Shown here: piece by piece, positions 33,249 to 45,680 of the stretch
Numbering within the stretch: the first letter of the stretch is position 1
How the letters are laid out: each line of letters begins with the position of its first letter
Source of the DNA: Littorina saxatilis
Lineage: Eukaryota > Mollusca > Gastropoda > Littorinimorpha > Littorinidae
Direction: 5' to 3'
Assembly: GCF_037325665.1 (NCBI RefSeq)
Contig: NC_090250.1
Coordinates: forward strand, 39,640,346-39,704,345
Length of the DNA: 64,000 bases
The notes under the pieces: generated by a model
What the model was told of the DNA's origin: nothing
What the model saw: the letters and a program-made list of their open reading frames with translations, nothing else
Database searches by the model: none
Position numbers and translations under genes: made by a program

Positions 33249-33270
33249 TTGTTGTTGTTGTTGTTGTTAC

Positions 33271-33336
<66 letters not shown>

Positions 33337-33376
33337 GGGTGGTGTGTGTGTGTGTGTGTGTTGTTGTGGTGGTTTT

Positions 33377-33415
<39 letters not shown>

Positions 33416-33416
33416 C
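33249..33416. repeat. (TTG)n then (GT)n repeats
   Basis: A TTG run of about 75 bp passes into GGT and then GT repeats, in the region where the lipocalin signal exon might be expected. No exon was seen from here to 34012. Confidence 0.92.
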
Positions 33417-34012
33417 AATAGTTTTTCTTATACTTTTTAGAAGAAATCTATGGCCTATACAAAGACTCAATACGAGGGCTGGAAAGAGGGAATGGAGGTC
33501 ACGACATACAGTAGCCTACACACCTGCACACTAAAGTTTTCAATAAACAAGCATATCTGTATTGTAATCTTACAATAAAGCAAGAGATGCGTAAATGCTG
33601 AAAATCTGTTACACTCTACGCGCACCCATGTAAGTAGGTAAAGCTCAAATGTCCCTTCTTTGCTTCACTCGCGCTAAAAGAAGCTTAAGACGTAGAGCGA
33701 AGGATACGCTAGTTTTAAACGTGAAAGGATGTAGTTATTGCTCGCAGTGTAAAAAAAAAAAAGATAAGGCTATGTATAATGCTGGTGTTTTACAGAGTGA
33801 AAAAATGTATTGCGCAGCTTTTGTAACATAATGCTGGCGGACTTTTTTTCTCTGAACGGTATTGACTTCTATTGTTTTTTTTACAATTGGCCATTATATT
33901 TCGGTATATATAACATCGATGAGTCATTCCGTTCAATTGTGGCCGGTGTCAGAAAAATAACATGGGGCATTTGACAAACTTCAAGTCATAACAGTCGGTC
34001 ATTAATAAACAA

Positions 34013-34876
34013 ACAAGTCGCGTAAGGCGAAAATACAACATTTAGTCAAGTAGCTGTCGAACTCACAGAATGAAACTGAACGCAACGCAACGCAGCAAGA
34101 CCGTATACTCGTAGCATCGTCACTCCACCGCCCGTGGCAAAGGCAGTGCCAGTGGAATTGACAAGAAGAGCGGGGTATTCGTTGCGCTGAGAAGGATAGC
34201 ACGCTTTTCTGTACCTCTCTTCGTTTTAACTTTCTGAGCGTGTTTTTAATCCAAACATATCATATCTATATGTTTTTGGAATCAGGAACCGACAAGGAAT
34301 AAGATGAAAGTGTTTTTAAATTGATTTCGAAAAAAAAAATTTGATCATAATTTTTATATATTTAATTTTCAGAGCTTGTTGTTAATCCAAATATAACATA
34401 TTTATATGTTTTTGGAATCAGCAAATGATGGAGAATAAGATGAACGTAAATTTGAATCGTTTTATAAAAAAAATATTTTTTTTACAATTTTCAGATTTTT
34501 AATGACCAAAGTCATTAATTAATTTTTAAGCCACCAAGCTGAAATGCAATACCGAAGTCCGGGCTTCGTCGAAGATTACTTGACCAAAATTTCAACCAAT
34601 TTGGTTGAAAAATGAGGGCGTGACAGTGCCGCCTCAACTTTCACGAAAAGCCGGATATGACGTCATCAAAGACATTTATCAAAAAAATGAAAAAAACGTA
34701 TGAGGATATCATACCCAGGAACTCTCATGTCAAATTTCATAAAGATCGGTCCAGTAGTTTAGTCTGAATCGCTCTACACACACACACAGACACACAGACA
34801 CACATACACCACGACCCTCGTCTCGATTCCCCCTCTACGTTAAAACATTTAGTCAAAACTTGACTAAATGTAAAAA
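34013..34876 (+). mobile_element. 860-bp repeat, family 1, copy c
   Basis: Full-length copy from CAAGTCGCGTAAGGCG to the CTTGACTAAATGTAAAAA end, with the internal CA tract. Confidence 0.85.
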
Positions 34877-35220
34877 CACGCACAAAACGTTCGTAGACTA
34901 TGATCGATACTTGGTGTACTAAACCCTTAGCCGACACAGTATTGGAATATAACTTCGTTTGAAACTAGAAAAACCCACACAATATTCAAATAGTACGTCT
35001 AGTTAATGGTCTTTATAGTGGACAGACATACACGTTATTTTGAGACAAACAATTGAAAAAGAACTTGGCTCAATAAAGCGTTGACTTCTTGGTTAGTATG
35101 AAGATTGCGAGAGTCGAAGACAGAAGCGTCACGACTTAATTTCAAATACAATACAATATACAAAGATACACCCACAAGTATAGTTACACGGCGTTTTCCA
35201 GTAAATGTTTATTTCAGTTT

Positions 35221-35440
35221 TCAATTGAAAAGTTTACACACACAACTGTAAGCATCCAGATTCATTATATACATCAAGATTTTCCAAACATGTTTTACCT
35301 GAAGTATGAAGGAATACATGTTTTTGTTCTGTCGGTAATAGTCTTTCTGGTCCAAGAGGTTGCTGTGCTTGAAGTGTAGCCTACACTCAAAAGTCACCAA
35401 GTCACTTTTATCAGATATAAACATGTGCCGAAACACGTGA
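35221..35440 (-). other. Possible orphan exon, unrecognised
   Basis: A minus-strand frame with DLVTFECRLHFKHSNLLDQK and a tyrosine- and asparagine-rich continuation ends at CTTCAG followed by gtaaaa. The composition is not repetitive, but there is no clear acceptor and no recognised family. It could be a chance frame. Confidence 0.2.
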
Positions 35441-35807
35441 GTTAAATAGTGTCCCGAAATCTAGGTCTGCTATTTCTGTTATATAAACTCCTTATCTTTG
35501 TTGTATAAAGACATTTGAAGCAATTTGATAGGCACTCGGAATAATTGTAAAAGTCCTTAATACCTTCAGATAACATATTGTATAGTTGTATGGTTTGCTT
35601 TTATGAATAATATATAAATTCATTGATGAGGTCAAATTTAAGCGCAATGCGCTGGACATATTAACAAGATTGTATGATATGTTCTACATGTTAAAAAAGT
35701 ACAATCTCAGGCGCCAGTTTGGTAACGTTTTCTGGCGAATTGGACCTGAAAAAGTCTAAGGTATATTTTTTGTACTGTAATCAAGACACACCTGTAACGA
35801 TTTAGAT

Positions 35808-36401
35808 GACGGCTTACTAGTGCCAAAACCTTGGGTTACCCATTATCACGTGATAATTACTAATTAACGCTGTCAGTTACTGTTTTCACTCGTTAGTTAC
35901 TCATTTTCACGGGATAATTAGTAATTTTCACGGGAAAATGACTAATGTTTAGTTTTGGCACTAGCAATCCGTCAGGAAGTGAGCCAAAACTAAAAATTAG
36001 TAATTAACAGGTGAAAGTTAGTAATTTTCCCGGGAAAATGAGTAATTAACACGTGAAAATGGTAATTATCAAGGGAAAATTACTAATTTTCCCTTGATAA
36101 TTACAATTATGAGGTTTTGGCACTAGTAAGCCCTATGACGGCTTACTAGTGCCAAAACCTGGGGTTACCCATTATCACGTGATAATTACTAATTAACGCT
36201 GTCAGTTACTGTTTTCACCTGTTAGTTTCTCATTTTCACGGGAAAATGACTAATTTTTAGTTTTGGCACTAGCAATCCGTCAGGAAGTGAGCCAAAACTA
36301 AAAATTAGTAATAAACACGTGAAAATGGTAATTATCAAGGGAAAATTACTAATTCTCCCTTGATAATTACAATTCTGAGGTTTTGGCACTAGTAAGCCGT
36401 C
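35808..36401. mobile_element. Two adjacent MITEs with GACGGCTTACTAGTGCC ends
   Basis: Each copy (35808-36134 and 36137-36401) begins GACGGCTTACTAGTGCCAAA and ends in the inverted form. The interiors consist of short inverted pieces such as GGGAAAATTACTAATTTTCC and can fold on themselves. The second copy is shorter by internal deletion. The right end of copy 1 and the left end of copy 2 are almost merged. Confidence 0.85.
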
Positions 36402-36537
36402 TTTGTCTCAGAAAGACAACGTCACTATGCCAATGAATTAAATACACGTGAATAAAAGAACGGCCTGATCCTTTGCGTCGGAGTCTGGACTCTGTTCATC
36501 GTCTTATATCATTAATTGCTCGCGGTTAAGCCTCAAA

Positions 36538-36825
36538 TTAACAGGGCGAAGTCGACTACGCAAAGTATACTTCGCGAAGCTGGCGGCACGGAGCTTTAGC
36601 ACTGAGGTTTCGGTAAAAAGACTTCGCGAAGCTGGCGGCACGGAGCTTTAGCACTGAGGTTTCGGTAAAAAGACTTCGCGAAGCTGGCGGCACGGAGCTT
36701 TAGCACTGAGGTTTCGGTAAAAAAGACTTCGCGAAGCTGGCGGCACGGAGCTTTAGCACTGAGGTTTCGATAAAAAGACTTCGCGAAGTCTTTGCGAAGG
36801 TGACTTCGGTCTCAATATAGCGGTT
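36538..36825. mobile_element. Family C TTAA MITE with an internal 52-bp tandem expansion
   Basis: The left end is TTAACAGGGCGAAGTCGAC. The interior repeats a 52-bp unit (CTTCGCGAAGCTGGCGGCAC, then GGAGCTTTAGCACTGAGG) about four times between 36571 and 36785. The two other family C copies carry this core once. Confidence 0.8.
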
Positions 36826-37403
36826 GGGCTTCACTACCACTATTATAAAATAAAAGTGTTATTGTTATTGAATATGTATTATTGTTGAGTGTTTATGTGC
36901 GTGTTTGCTCAATCTGTGTGTATATGAATTAGTCGGTGTATGTATACTTGTTGAGTGTGTATTTGAGAAAAAGTCAAAGAGTGAAAAATAAATGAATAGA
37001 AAGAGATGAAAGTGTTTTAAGATTAAACTAACCTACAAAAACTTACAACCAAAACGTTAACCTTTACAAAATTTATTGACACTAAACAACTGACAACAAC
37101 TGTCAACAAGTCTCACATAGTTTCTCTGATCTATTTCAAAGGAGACAACTATTCTATCATTAAACTCTTGCTGCTTACACTCCTCAAAGAAAACTAACAC
37201 TATAACCAATACAAGGACTCTAAAGATTCACAGACTAAAAAAAACCCCACTAGATTACATAAACAACTCACAAACTGACAATACTAATGACTTCACAAAA
37301 GACTTTTCACGACTGACCCAAACCGACCCACCACATGCCCATAGAGTTGGACTTCTCAGCCCCAAAACAACTTTACTTCAGCAGCTGGTCTTCTCCCAAA
37401 AAC
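36826..37403. other. Intergenic, no gene recognised
   Basis: AT-rich sequence with short A-rich stretches. I see no exon or repeat I can name. Confidence 0.4.
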
Positions 37404-38260
37404 AACAAGTCGCGTAAGGCGAAAATACAACATTTAGTCAAGTAGCTGTCGAACTCACAGAATGAAACTGAACGCAATGCAATGTTTCAGCAAGACCGTA
37501 GCATCGTCAGTCCACCGCTCATGGCGAAGGCAGTGAAATTGACAAGAAGAGCGGGGTAGTAGTTGCGCTGAGAAGGATAGCACACTTTTCTGTACCTCTC
37601 TTCGTTTTAACTTTCTGAGCGTGTTTTGAATCCAAACATATCATATCTATCTGTTTTTGGAATCAGGAACCGACAAGGAATAAGATGAAAGTGTTTTTAA
37701 ATTGATTTCGAAAAAAAAAATTTGATAATAATTTTTATATATTTAATTTTCAGAGCTTGTTTTTAATCTAAAAATAACATATGTATATGTTTTTGGAATC
37801 AGCAAATGATGGAGAATAAGATGAACGTAAATTTGGATAGTTTTATTAAAAAAATTTTTTTTTACAATTTTCAGATTTTTAATGACCAAAGTCATCAATT
37901 AAATTTTAAGCCACCAAGCTGAAATGCAATACCGAAGTCCGGGCTTCGTCGAAGATTACTTGACCAAAATTTCAACCAATTTGGTTGAAAAATGAGGGCG
38001 TGACAGTGCCGCCTCAACTTTCACGAAAAGCCAGATATGACGTCATCAAAGACATTTATCAAAAAAATGAAAAAAACGTTCGGGGATTTCATACCCAGGA
38101 ACTCTCATGTCAAATTTCATAAAGATCGGTCCAGTAGTTTAGTCTGAATCGCTCTACACACACACACACACGCACGCACACACGCACATACACCACGACC
38201 CTCGTTTCGATTCCCCCTCGATGTTAAAATATTTAGTCAAAACTTGACTAAATATAAAAA
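37404..38260 (+). mobile_element. 860-bp repeat, family 1, copy d
   Basis: Full-length copy in the same orientation as c. It ends about 100 bp from the inverted FAS1 exon. Confidence 0.85.
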
Positions 38261-38362
38261 ACAAACAAAAACACACACAAACACACACACACATACATTC
38301 TCCACACAAATCCTAACCCCTCCTACCACAAACAACAAACCAAACCCTCAAGCTTCTCTTAC

Positions 38363-38546
38363 CGGTTCTGTTCAAGGTTCTGTTACGGCCGACCTTGTCG
38401 AGGTAGTCGGCGAAGGTGGAGAGCGGGTACTCCGCGTTCCTGGACACGGCGTAGATGGTTTCTTCAGGCACGTCCAGGACCTCGTCGATCAGATGGATTA
38501 CGGCGTTGTTGGCCTTCACCACACGCGCGCTGTTCGCGTAGGTGTT
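38363..38546 (-). CDS. FAS1-domain exon lying in inverted orientation
   Basis: A 184-nt exon with acceptor tttcag and donor gtaaga encodes the end of one FAS1 domain (KANNAVIHLIDEVLDVPEET) and the start of the next (IYAVSRNAEYPLSTFADYLD). It ends in phase 1. FAS1 domains next need a strand with [10 protein letters not shown]. That is what the plus-strand exon at 39161 supplies, in the matching phase. No following exon was found on its own strand to the left. Confidence 0.85.
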
Positions 38547-38692
38547 CTGAAAACCAGGCATACGTGATTGTCTTTGGAAGTACTAGGTTAGCTTGGTTAT
38601 TGCTGTGAGTGGAGTGTTTGTGATTCGTGCACTGAACGTTGTTGTCGCCATCGTCGTAATGCGTTGTTGTTGTTGTTGGTGTTGTCGTTGTC

Positions 38693-38696
38693 GTCG

Positions 38697-38769
<73 letters not shown>

Positions 38770-38770
38770 T
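38693..38770. repeat. (ATC)n trinucleotide repeat
   Basis: About 25 units of CAT/ATC lie between the inverted FAS1 exon and the forward FAS1 exons. Confidence 0.95.
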
Positions 38771-39160
38771 GTCATCATCAACATTCATCATCATCACCTT
38801 CGTTAGCCGTCCAGGCTTTAATGCGTATATGCACAGTTGTTCCAGTTATGTTCTTTTGTCTTCCTGAGTTACACGCATACTGATAAATGTAAAATTACAC
38901 ACACCTGCACCCACCAAGTCCCACCCCCTTGTCACCACAGTGGCACGTGAAAGACCTCGGTCATTCTACTGTAAGTGCAGATTGCTGATAGCACCTCAAC
39001 ACGCATTCACTTGTGTATCTCATCTAGAGTCGGGGTAAAACCCAAAACATGCCCCTAATGGCATTGCCGTGAGGGCGTAACACTTGAATTTCTTTTTCTT
39101 TCCGATAATCGTTTATAATACATCGATTGTTAGTGTACTCATGTTTCCGTGATCATGCAG

Positions 39161-39810
39161 ATCAGAGCCCTATCACCGTGTTCGCCCCGACGAACGACGC
39201 CTTCAAGGCCTTGGGGGACAAGGTTCAAACCCTAATGGCAAACCCTACTCTCTTGGCCGGTAAGTATTCAAACACATAGTACGGCACATAGTAAAGATTC
39301 AGAACACCATGTTTCATGCGCATACACGTCTACCCCAATTTACGTCCATGCATGTAACCTGAGGGCGAACAGCTAAACGTCTTGATGGGTAATGCAGTAC
39401 AGGAAAGCTTATACCGACATTCGACATCGCACACAGAAACATGTTTTCTCTAAAGAAATGTCTAGAACAAAAAATGTGTTTGTTTGATTAAGAATTATAT
39501 AACAAAAATGATAAGCAAGTGCGTTTGCGCGCGCGCGAGTGTGTAAGTGTGTGTGTGTGTGTGTGTATGTGTGTGTATGTGTGTGTGTGTGTAGGTATGT
39601 ACGTGTGTGTGTCACTGTGTGTGGGGAGGGGGAGGGGGATGGCAGTTTCAGTCAGTGTGTGTGTGTGTGTCAGTGTGTGTGTGTGCACTGTGTGTGTGTG
39701 TGTGCCTGTGTGTGTGTGTGTGTGTCAGTGTGTGTGTGCGGGTACGTATGTACGTGTGTGTGTGTCTGTGTGTGTGGTGGGGGAAGGGGGAGGGGAATGG
39801 CAGTTTCAGT

Positions 39811-39850
<40 letters not shown>

Positions 39851-41144
39851 GTGTGTGTGTGTGCGTGTGTGTGTGTGTGTGCGTGCGTGTGTGTGTGTGT
39901 GTCAGTGTGTGTGTGCGGGTACGTATGTACGTGTGTGTGTGTCTGTGTGTGTGGTAGGGAGAGGGGGGATGGGGATGGCAGTTTCAGTCAGTGTCCACTA
40001 GGCGTGCGTTGTAGCGATAGTTTATAGGGCGTTTAAGCCCGTGTTCGTCTTTAACTCAACGCTTAGATCTTCGTACACGTAATGTCTGGTATCACTGACG
40101 TGTTGCAGAGATCACGTGGTACCCGGAACACTCTACACAGCCGGTATTCGTCAGGATGACCTACACACGTTTGAAGAGGCTGTCAAGATTCACCTCGGTT
40201 CTCGTTTCGGTAAGTATATAGACTGTTAGCGTACTATAGGGTGACCCCCCAAGAAAATGCCACCCACAAAAATGCTAATAAATTCTATATCTGTTAACCA
40301 GGGCTGCATGAGTTCCACGACCACTTGCTTAGAGACCCACTGACTCCTAGCCATCACTTTGTGTTTCAGGCCAGACACGGGGGTAACATTTCACTCAAAT
40401 CGATATTTTCGTGTTTTGGACTTTCGATGAATCTGAAATAAGCCTATGCTATGTAAACAATCACGTTATGTGAAATCCCGGACAGATCTGTAGTTCTTCA
40501 CACGAGGCAGAAGAAATCTTTAAGTGTTGTTTATTTGCCGGATGTCTTTAAACTTTAACATATATGTGGGTAGGTGGAGGTGGGGGGAAGTCTTCAAAAA
40601 CAAGAAATTCCTCCGAGGTAGGAAAAACACCCCCGTTGGTCAAAGGGAAATAACCATTCTCACTGCCACCAACTGAGAAGGTTATTTCCCTTTGACCATT
40701 AATATGTCCCGCTATAAGTCCTTGTAGAATCTTAATCCACCAATAACTCCCTAACCGTGTGTTTGACTGGTCCCAATTTTTGTAAGGACCGTCTCAGGAA
40801 TGTATAGAACCTGTTCACCAAGTTTGGTGACGATCGGTCCGTTCATTCTTGAGATCTATATGCGAACACAAACACACACCCAAACAAACAAACAAACACA
40901 TCGAGCGAAACCTATACACACCCCTATACCGGGGGTGTAAAGATAGCCAGTCCCCGTTTACTTGTGAAAGAAGGTATCTTGCACCTGGCTTGAAGAAGAC
41001 AAAAATGTTGACCTTGCAGGTTCGACCTTCACCGTGGACAGTGGTCACTTGATGCGTAACGGGGACGACTTGAGCGCCGCCAACGGCGTGGTTCACAAGA
41101 TCGACAAAGTTCTGATCCCTGAATCTCTGAAAAACCAGATCTAG
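39161..41144 (+). CDS. C-terminal FAS1 (fasciclin-like) domain, three exons to stop
   Basis: Exons 39161-39259, 40111-40209 and 41020-41144 join in phases 1, 1 and end at TAG. The first encodes [20 protein letters not shown], the H1 motif of FAS1 domains. The second encodes [20 protein letters not shown]. The third has [16 protein letters not shown], the H2 region. FAS1 proteins are secreted or GPI-anchored adhesion proteins. No membrane anchor follows, so a secreted product is likely. The upstream part is the inverted exon at 38363-38546 plus exons not found here. In the second exon the later of two AGs (agag) must be used to keep frame. Confidence 0.9.
39535..39990. repeat. GT-rich minisatellite with G-rich blocks
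   Basis: The block GGGGAATGGCAGTTTCAGTC or a close variant recurs at about 39635, 39795 and 39972 among GT tracts. This indicates a larger tandem unit of about 165 bp in the first forward FAS1 intron. Confidence 0.85.
40634..40960. mobile_element. Dispersed-repeat-like segment beginning with a hairpin
   Basis: GGTCAAAGGGAAATAACC and its inverse lie about 60 bp apart (40638-40698). Downstream is AAGTTTGGTGACGATCGGTC and a CAAACAAACAAAC tract ending in CCGGGGGTGT, an arrangement similar to family 1. It lies in the last FAS1 intron. Confidence 0.5.
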
Positions 41145-41435
41145 ACTCACAACTAGTCTTTTGGGGGCCTGTCAACGTGTAGTCGTCGCGTTCGTATCGA
41201 GTTACTGTCAAAACAATTATGTTGGCTTTATAAACTGCATGTCGAGAACTTGAAGTTGTTCGTGGGTTTATTTTTGCTCTGTCAAAGTCGGAATGAAGTG
41301 TTTTATTATGTGAAGAAAAGAGGTGAGACACATATTTGAAGACGCAATTGCGGTACTGGGTGTGTGGCAGGGTTGGAGTGGTTTCTATTTCTCTCCTTCC
41401 CCTTTTTCCTCACCCCGTTTCTTTTTGTACAGGTA

Positions 41436-41438
<3 letters not shown>

Positions 41439-41505
<67 letters not shown>

Positions 41506-41517
41506 AAACACACACAA

Positions 41518-41548
<31 letters not shown>

Positions 41549-41560
41549 CACTTATCGCAC
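41439..41560. repeat. (CA)n microsatellite
   Basis: About 120 bp of CA with a few AAA interruptions lie between the FAS1 stop and the receptor 3' end. Confidence 0.95.
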
Positions 41561-41949
41561 AATACATTTTATTTACATTATGCACAGCAAGCAAAACAAA
41601 GCATCATCCAGTAGGGCAAAACCGTACATACAACCTGTCGTTAAACGGTGCGTAGGTTAAAAAAACCACATGAAATACACAGATTTGTTACAGCTCATAA
41701 TCCTTCGGTTTTTTAATGCACAATCAGGCACCTCACCATTCGAGTATTCAATTAAAGGGTGCAGTTTGGTCCAGCTGTCAAGTTCATTTCAGTGAATAGC
41801 CAGTGAGATGTGTATGTCTCTCTCTGTTTCTCTGTGTCTCTCACTCTCTTTCTCTCTCGCTCACTTTCTCGCCGCTAGCTTCCCTCTTATTTTTTCTTAT
41901 CTCCGATTTAAAATGTTTTATCACTCGCGATTTATAAAGTCCTCCACAT

Positions 41950-42287
41950 TCACACATCTACAGGAACGTCATAGGAAGTGTAGCCGTCGCTTTCTTCGTC
42001 CGCCATCCTCTTTGGGTTGGTCTGTTCAGGGTCCACATAATGTTCATTCACAGGATGCAGATAGTCGGACGGCAGAGGCGAGGCAACATTTAGGGGTGGG
42101 GATTGCTGGGGAGGGGGTTCAGTGTGGTTACCGTCGGGTGGAGGGCGGGGAGGGAGAGGCTGCTGAAATCGGTTGGGATTGTGCGTTTCGGCGTTTCGGT
42201 GTGCTGGATCTGCTGAGTCGTTCTGATGGCGAAACAGCTCCGGTAAAGCCACGTCGTTGACTGTGGGCTTGGTCGCCTCGTTTCTTC
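41950..42287 (-). CDS. Receptor last exon: proline-rich tail with three YxxP motifs
   Basis: The exon encodes 111 residues and TGA. After a charged stretch comes a proline-rich segment with PLPPRPPP and EPPPQQSPP. The last 35 residues have YLHP, YVDP and the near-terminal YDVP, with one further tyrosine in GYTSY. YxxP, and YDVP in particular, is the known consensus for Crk-family SH2 domains when phosphorylated. No kinase domain is encoded, so any phosphorylation would be by another protein. Confidence 0.85.
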
Positions 42288-42569
42288 CTGTCGGAAAGAA
42301 GCATCCATGCACATTATACAATCATAAAAAACACAGGTAGATTATCTAAAAGTATGATCGTGTGCTTGTGTAAAAACGGAATACCCTTGTATACTCCTTG
42401 GCTACCTGATAAGTCAGGCACTACAATACTGAAACACTGGCTCCCATGTATAGAAAAAGAGAGGACTAGCAGAGATAGATGGGCGCTCGAAAATACGGAC
42501 AGAATGGTATCGCAGTGGTGTTATCAAAGACATGAGGCCATGTATTTATATGTAATCGAAAGAACTTGT

Positions 42570-42668
<99 letters not shown>

Positions 42669-44228
42669 CGCCCCCTCCCCCCTCTCTCTCTCTGTGATTC
42701 ACTCACTGAGTTGCTTACACCCACGTACAAAAAGTGATTCTTGAAAAAATGTACAAATCTAACTGCATGATCAAAATCTGTGAAATATGTGTCATTTGAT
42801 CATATTAAAACTATGGAAATAAGTCCTGCATTTTATCATCTCTTCACCAACACAAACCTGCTTTGTTCCTCTGTCGTCGTCTGAAGAACAGGAAGAACAC
42901 AGCGAGGACAACCGCGATAATGACGACCAAGACGACGATGACACTCACAAAGGCTGCAACAGGAACGTCCTCCTTCTCTTGGGCCCTGAAAACGGCAATA
43001 AATGAGGATGAAAAGTCGCTTGGTCTATTCAGTGATTGCGATTCTCCCAGGTGCGATACGATTGGTTCTGGATAATTCTCACTTATTCTGGTTGCACATG
43101 TCGCATTTATTTGGATCGCTTACGTACCTTTGTTTATGAGATCAGGCAACAAATGTAATCAAACTCGACATACACGCCACAGGGCCGGACCAAATGAGTT
43201 GTAAGGGGGGGGTTCCTCCTTTTTTGGGGGGGGAAATCAGCGAAGTGGCGAAGCCACAAGCGCGCGCCTGCGCGAACTAGGGGGGTCCGGGGGCATGCTC
43301 CCCCGGAAAAATTTTGAAAAACGGTTAAAATCTGTGCAATCTGGTGCATTCTGGGCCTTGTTTTGAGGGTTAAGAGCAGCATTGTTTTGGTGCTAAAACT
43401 AGTAAAAGTCAAAGCAAGGTACATGCTTTTTCCAGGGGTGGGGTTCCGGAACCCCTGGAACCCCCCCCCCCCCCCCCCCCCCACTGGGTCCGGCCCTGCG
43501 CCACAAAGGACGGAGGACCATCCAAAGGATCAGGAACGACACCGTTTAGTATGCAGGGCTCCCCACGGATGCCTCTCCCAGGGGGTCCCAGGACACCCAC
43601 TTTGAATTTGTGGTTGCTGATGATCTATTGTTTTACCAACATTTTACGAGACATGTTTAGGGAAAGAAAGAATTAAAGCATTCTTGGGCTCATGTTATGA
43701 ATGCTCCTCTTTTTACCTTGCAGGAAAACTGAGTTAAATAAACAGAAATCCCAAGCAAATAAATGTGTCTCGTGAACAGCAACAAAACGATAAGTGGCTT
43801 TAACATGTCAAGTACCGTCTGTGACTACACGAACAAAGTAAATACCAAAAACAAAACAGACAAACACAACATGACATTGAAAGGAAAATGAACAACATAC
43901 GGATCTTGTGTTTCGGAACAGAAGGCACACTCCATCAGGCTTGAACACGACGTTTTAAAGGCTGAGCCACCCGGGAAGAAAAGGTCCCGACCTCGAAGAT
44001 CCAAAGAATTGTTGTTCCAGGAACCAACCTGAAATGAACAGATTTGTCATGTATAGTGTATACGACCGCTCGCGTATCTCATTCTTCTCGCCATGCATCT
44101 TTGGCGTTTTAACTTTGGTTCATACGGCCTAGCGCCTAGGTCTGAGCAGTGCACAAAAATACTGTTGCAGAAATGATCAACTCACACTCTAAGCTTTTTC
44201 AAGGCGTTGGCCTTAATATGCGTACATC

Positions 44229-44303
<75 letters not shown>

Positions 44304-44524
44304 GAGCATTTATATAGCGCAACATCATAACTTTACAATTATGCTCTTTGCGCTTGACACATTTAAAATTAAAACACAGTTATACAAGCATTTACATCTA
44401 CATTCATAGTCAGCAACGCTTAATTAAAAGCATACACCATCAAACATACATTACAAAAGATTCTTCCACTAACTAAGTAATAAAAACATGAATAAAATAG
44501 GTAGTGAAAACAAGGAACTTGTGT

Positions 44525-44581
<57 letters not shown>

Positions 44582-45069
44582 TGTGTGTGTGTGTGTGTGT
44601 GTGTGTTCGCGATGCACGGCCAAAGTTCTCGATGGATCTGCTTCAAATTAGGTGGGCATATTCAGGTAGACCCCGGATACAACCTGGTCGATGAGAATTT
44701 TTAACACGTGCTCTCCGCGCGCAGCGCTGAACCGATTTTGGTTTTTCTGTACATCCACTACATCCATTCCCAGTAACTCTTCCTTATCTTCTCCAGTGTT
44801 TTGCGTTTATCTCCCTTCCTTCCTGTGGCGTCAATCCATATTCCCGTTATTATTTTTAGAAGGTCACTGTCCACAACGCTTTCATCCCGGCGAAGCCGCA
44901 TATTCCCGTTACTATTTTTAGAAGGTCACTGTCCACAACGCTTTCATTCCGGCGAAGCCGGGTATTCCTCTACTTCTTCCCGGCGAAGCCGGGTACCCGG
45001 CTTTACTTCTTCCCGGCGAAACCGGGTATCCCGGCGAAGCCGGTACCCGGCAAAGCGGGTAATCATCTA

Positions 45070-45129
<60 letters not shown>

Positions 45130-45635
45130 TAGATGAATACCCGCTTCGTCGGGTACGGCTTTGCCGGTAAGAAGTCGAGCCGAATACCCGGCTGCGCCGG
45201 GGACCCGGCTTTGCCGGGTGTACGCCGGCAAAGCCGGCGCACCGCACGAAGGAAGGGAGATAAACGCGCAAAACACTTGAGAAGAGTAATACCCGGCTTC
45301 GCCGGGACAGTGACCTTCTAAAAATAGTATAACGGGAATATGGATTGAGCGTTGTCGACAGTGACCTTTTAAAAATAGAAACGGGAATATGTATTGACGC
45401 CACACGAAGGAAGGGAGATAAACGCTGAAAACACTGGAGAAGATAAGGAAGAGTTACTGGGAATGGATCCAGAAAAAACCCAAAATCGGTTCAGCGCTGC
45501 GCGCTGAGAGCACGTGTTGAAATATCTCATCGACCAGGTTGTGTCCGGGGTGTACCTGAATATGGCCACCAAATTTGAAAGAGATCCATCGAGAACTTTG
45601 GCCGTGCATCGCGGACACAAACACACACACACACA

Positions 45636-45680
<45 letters not shown>

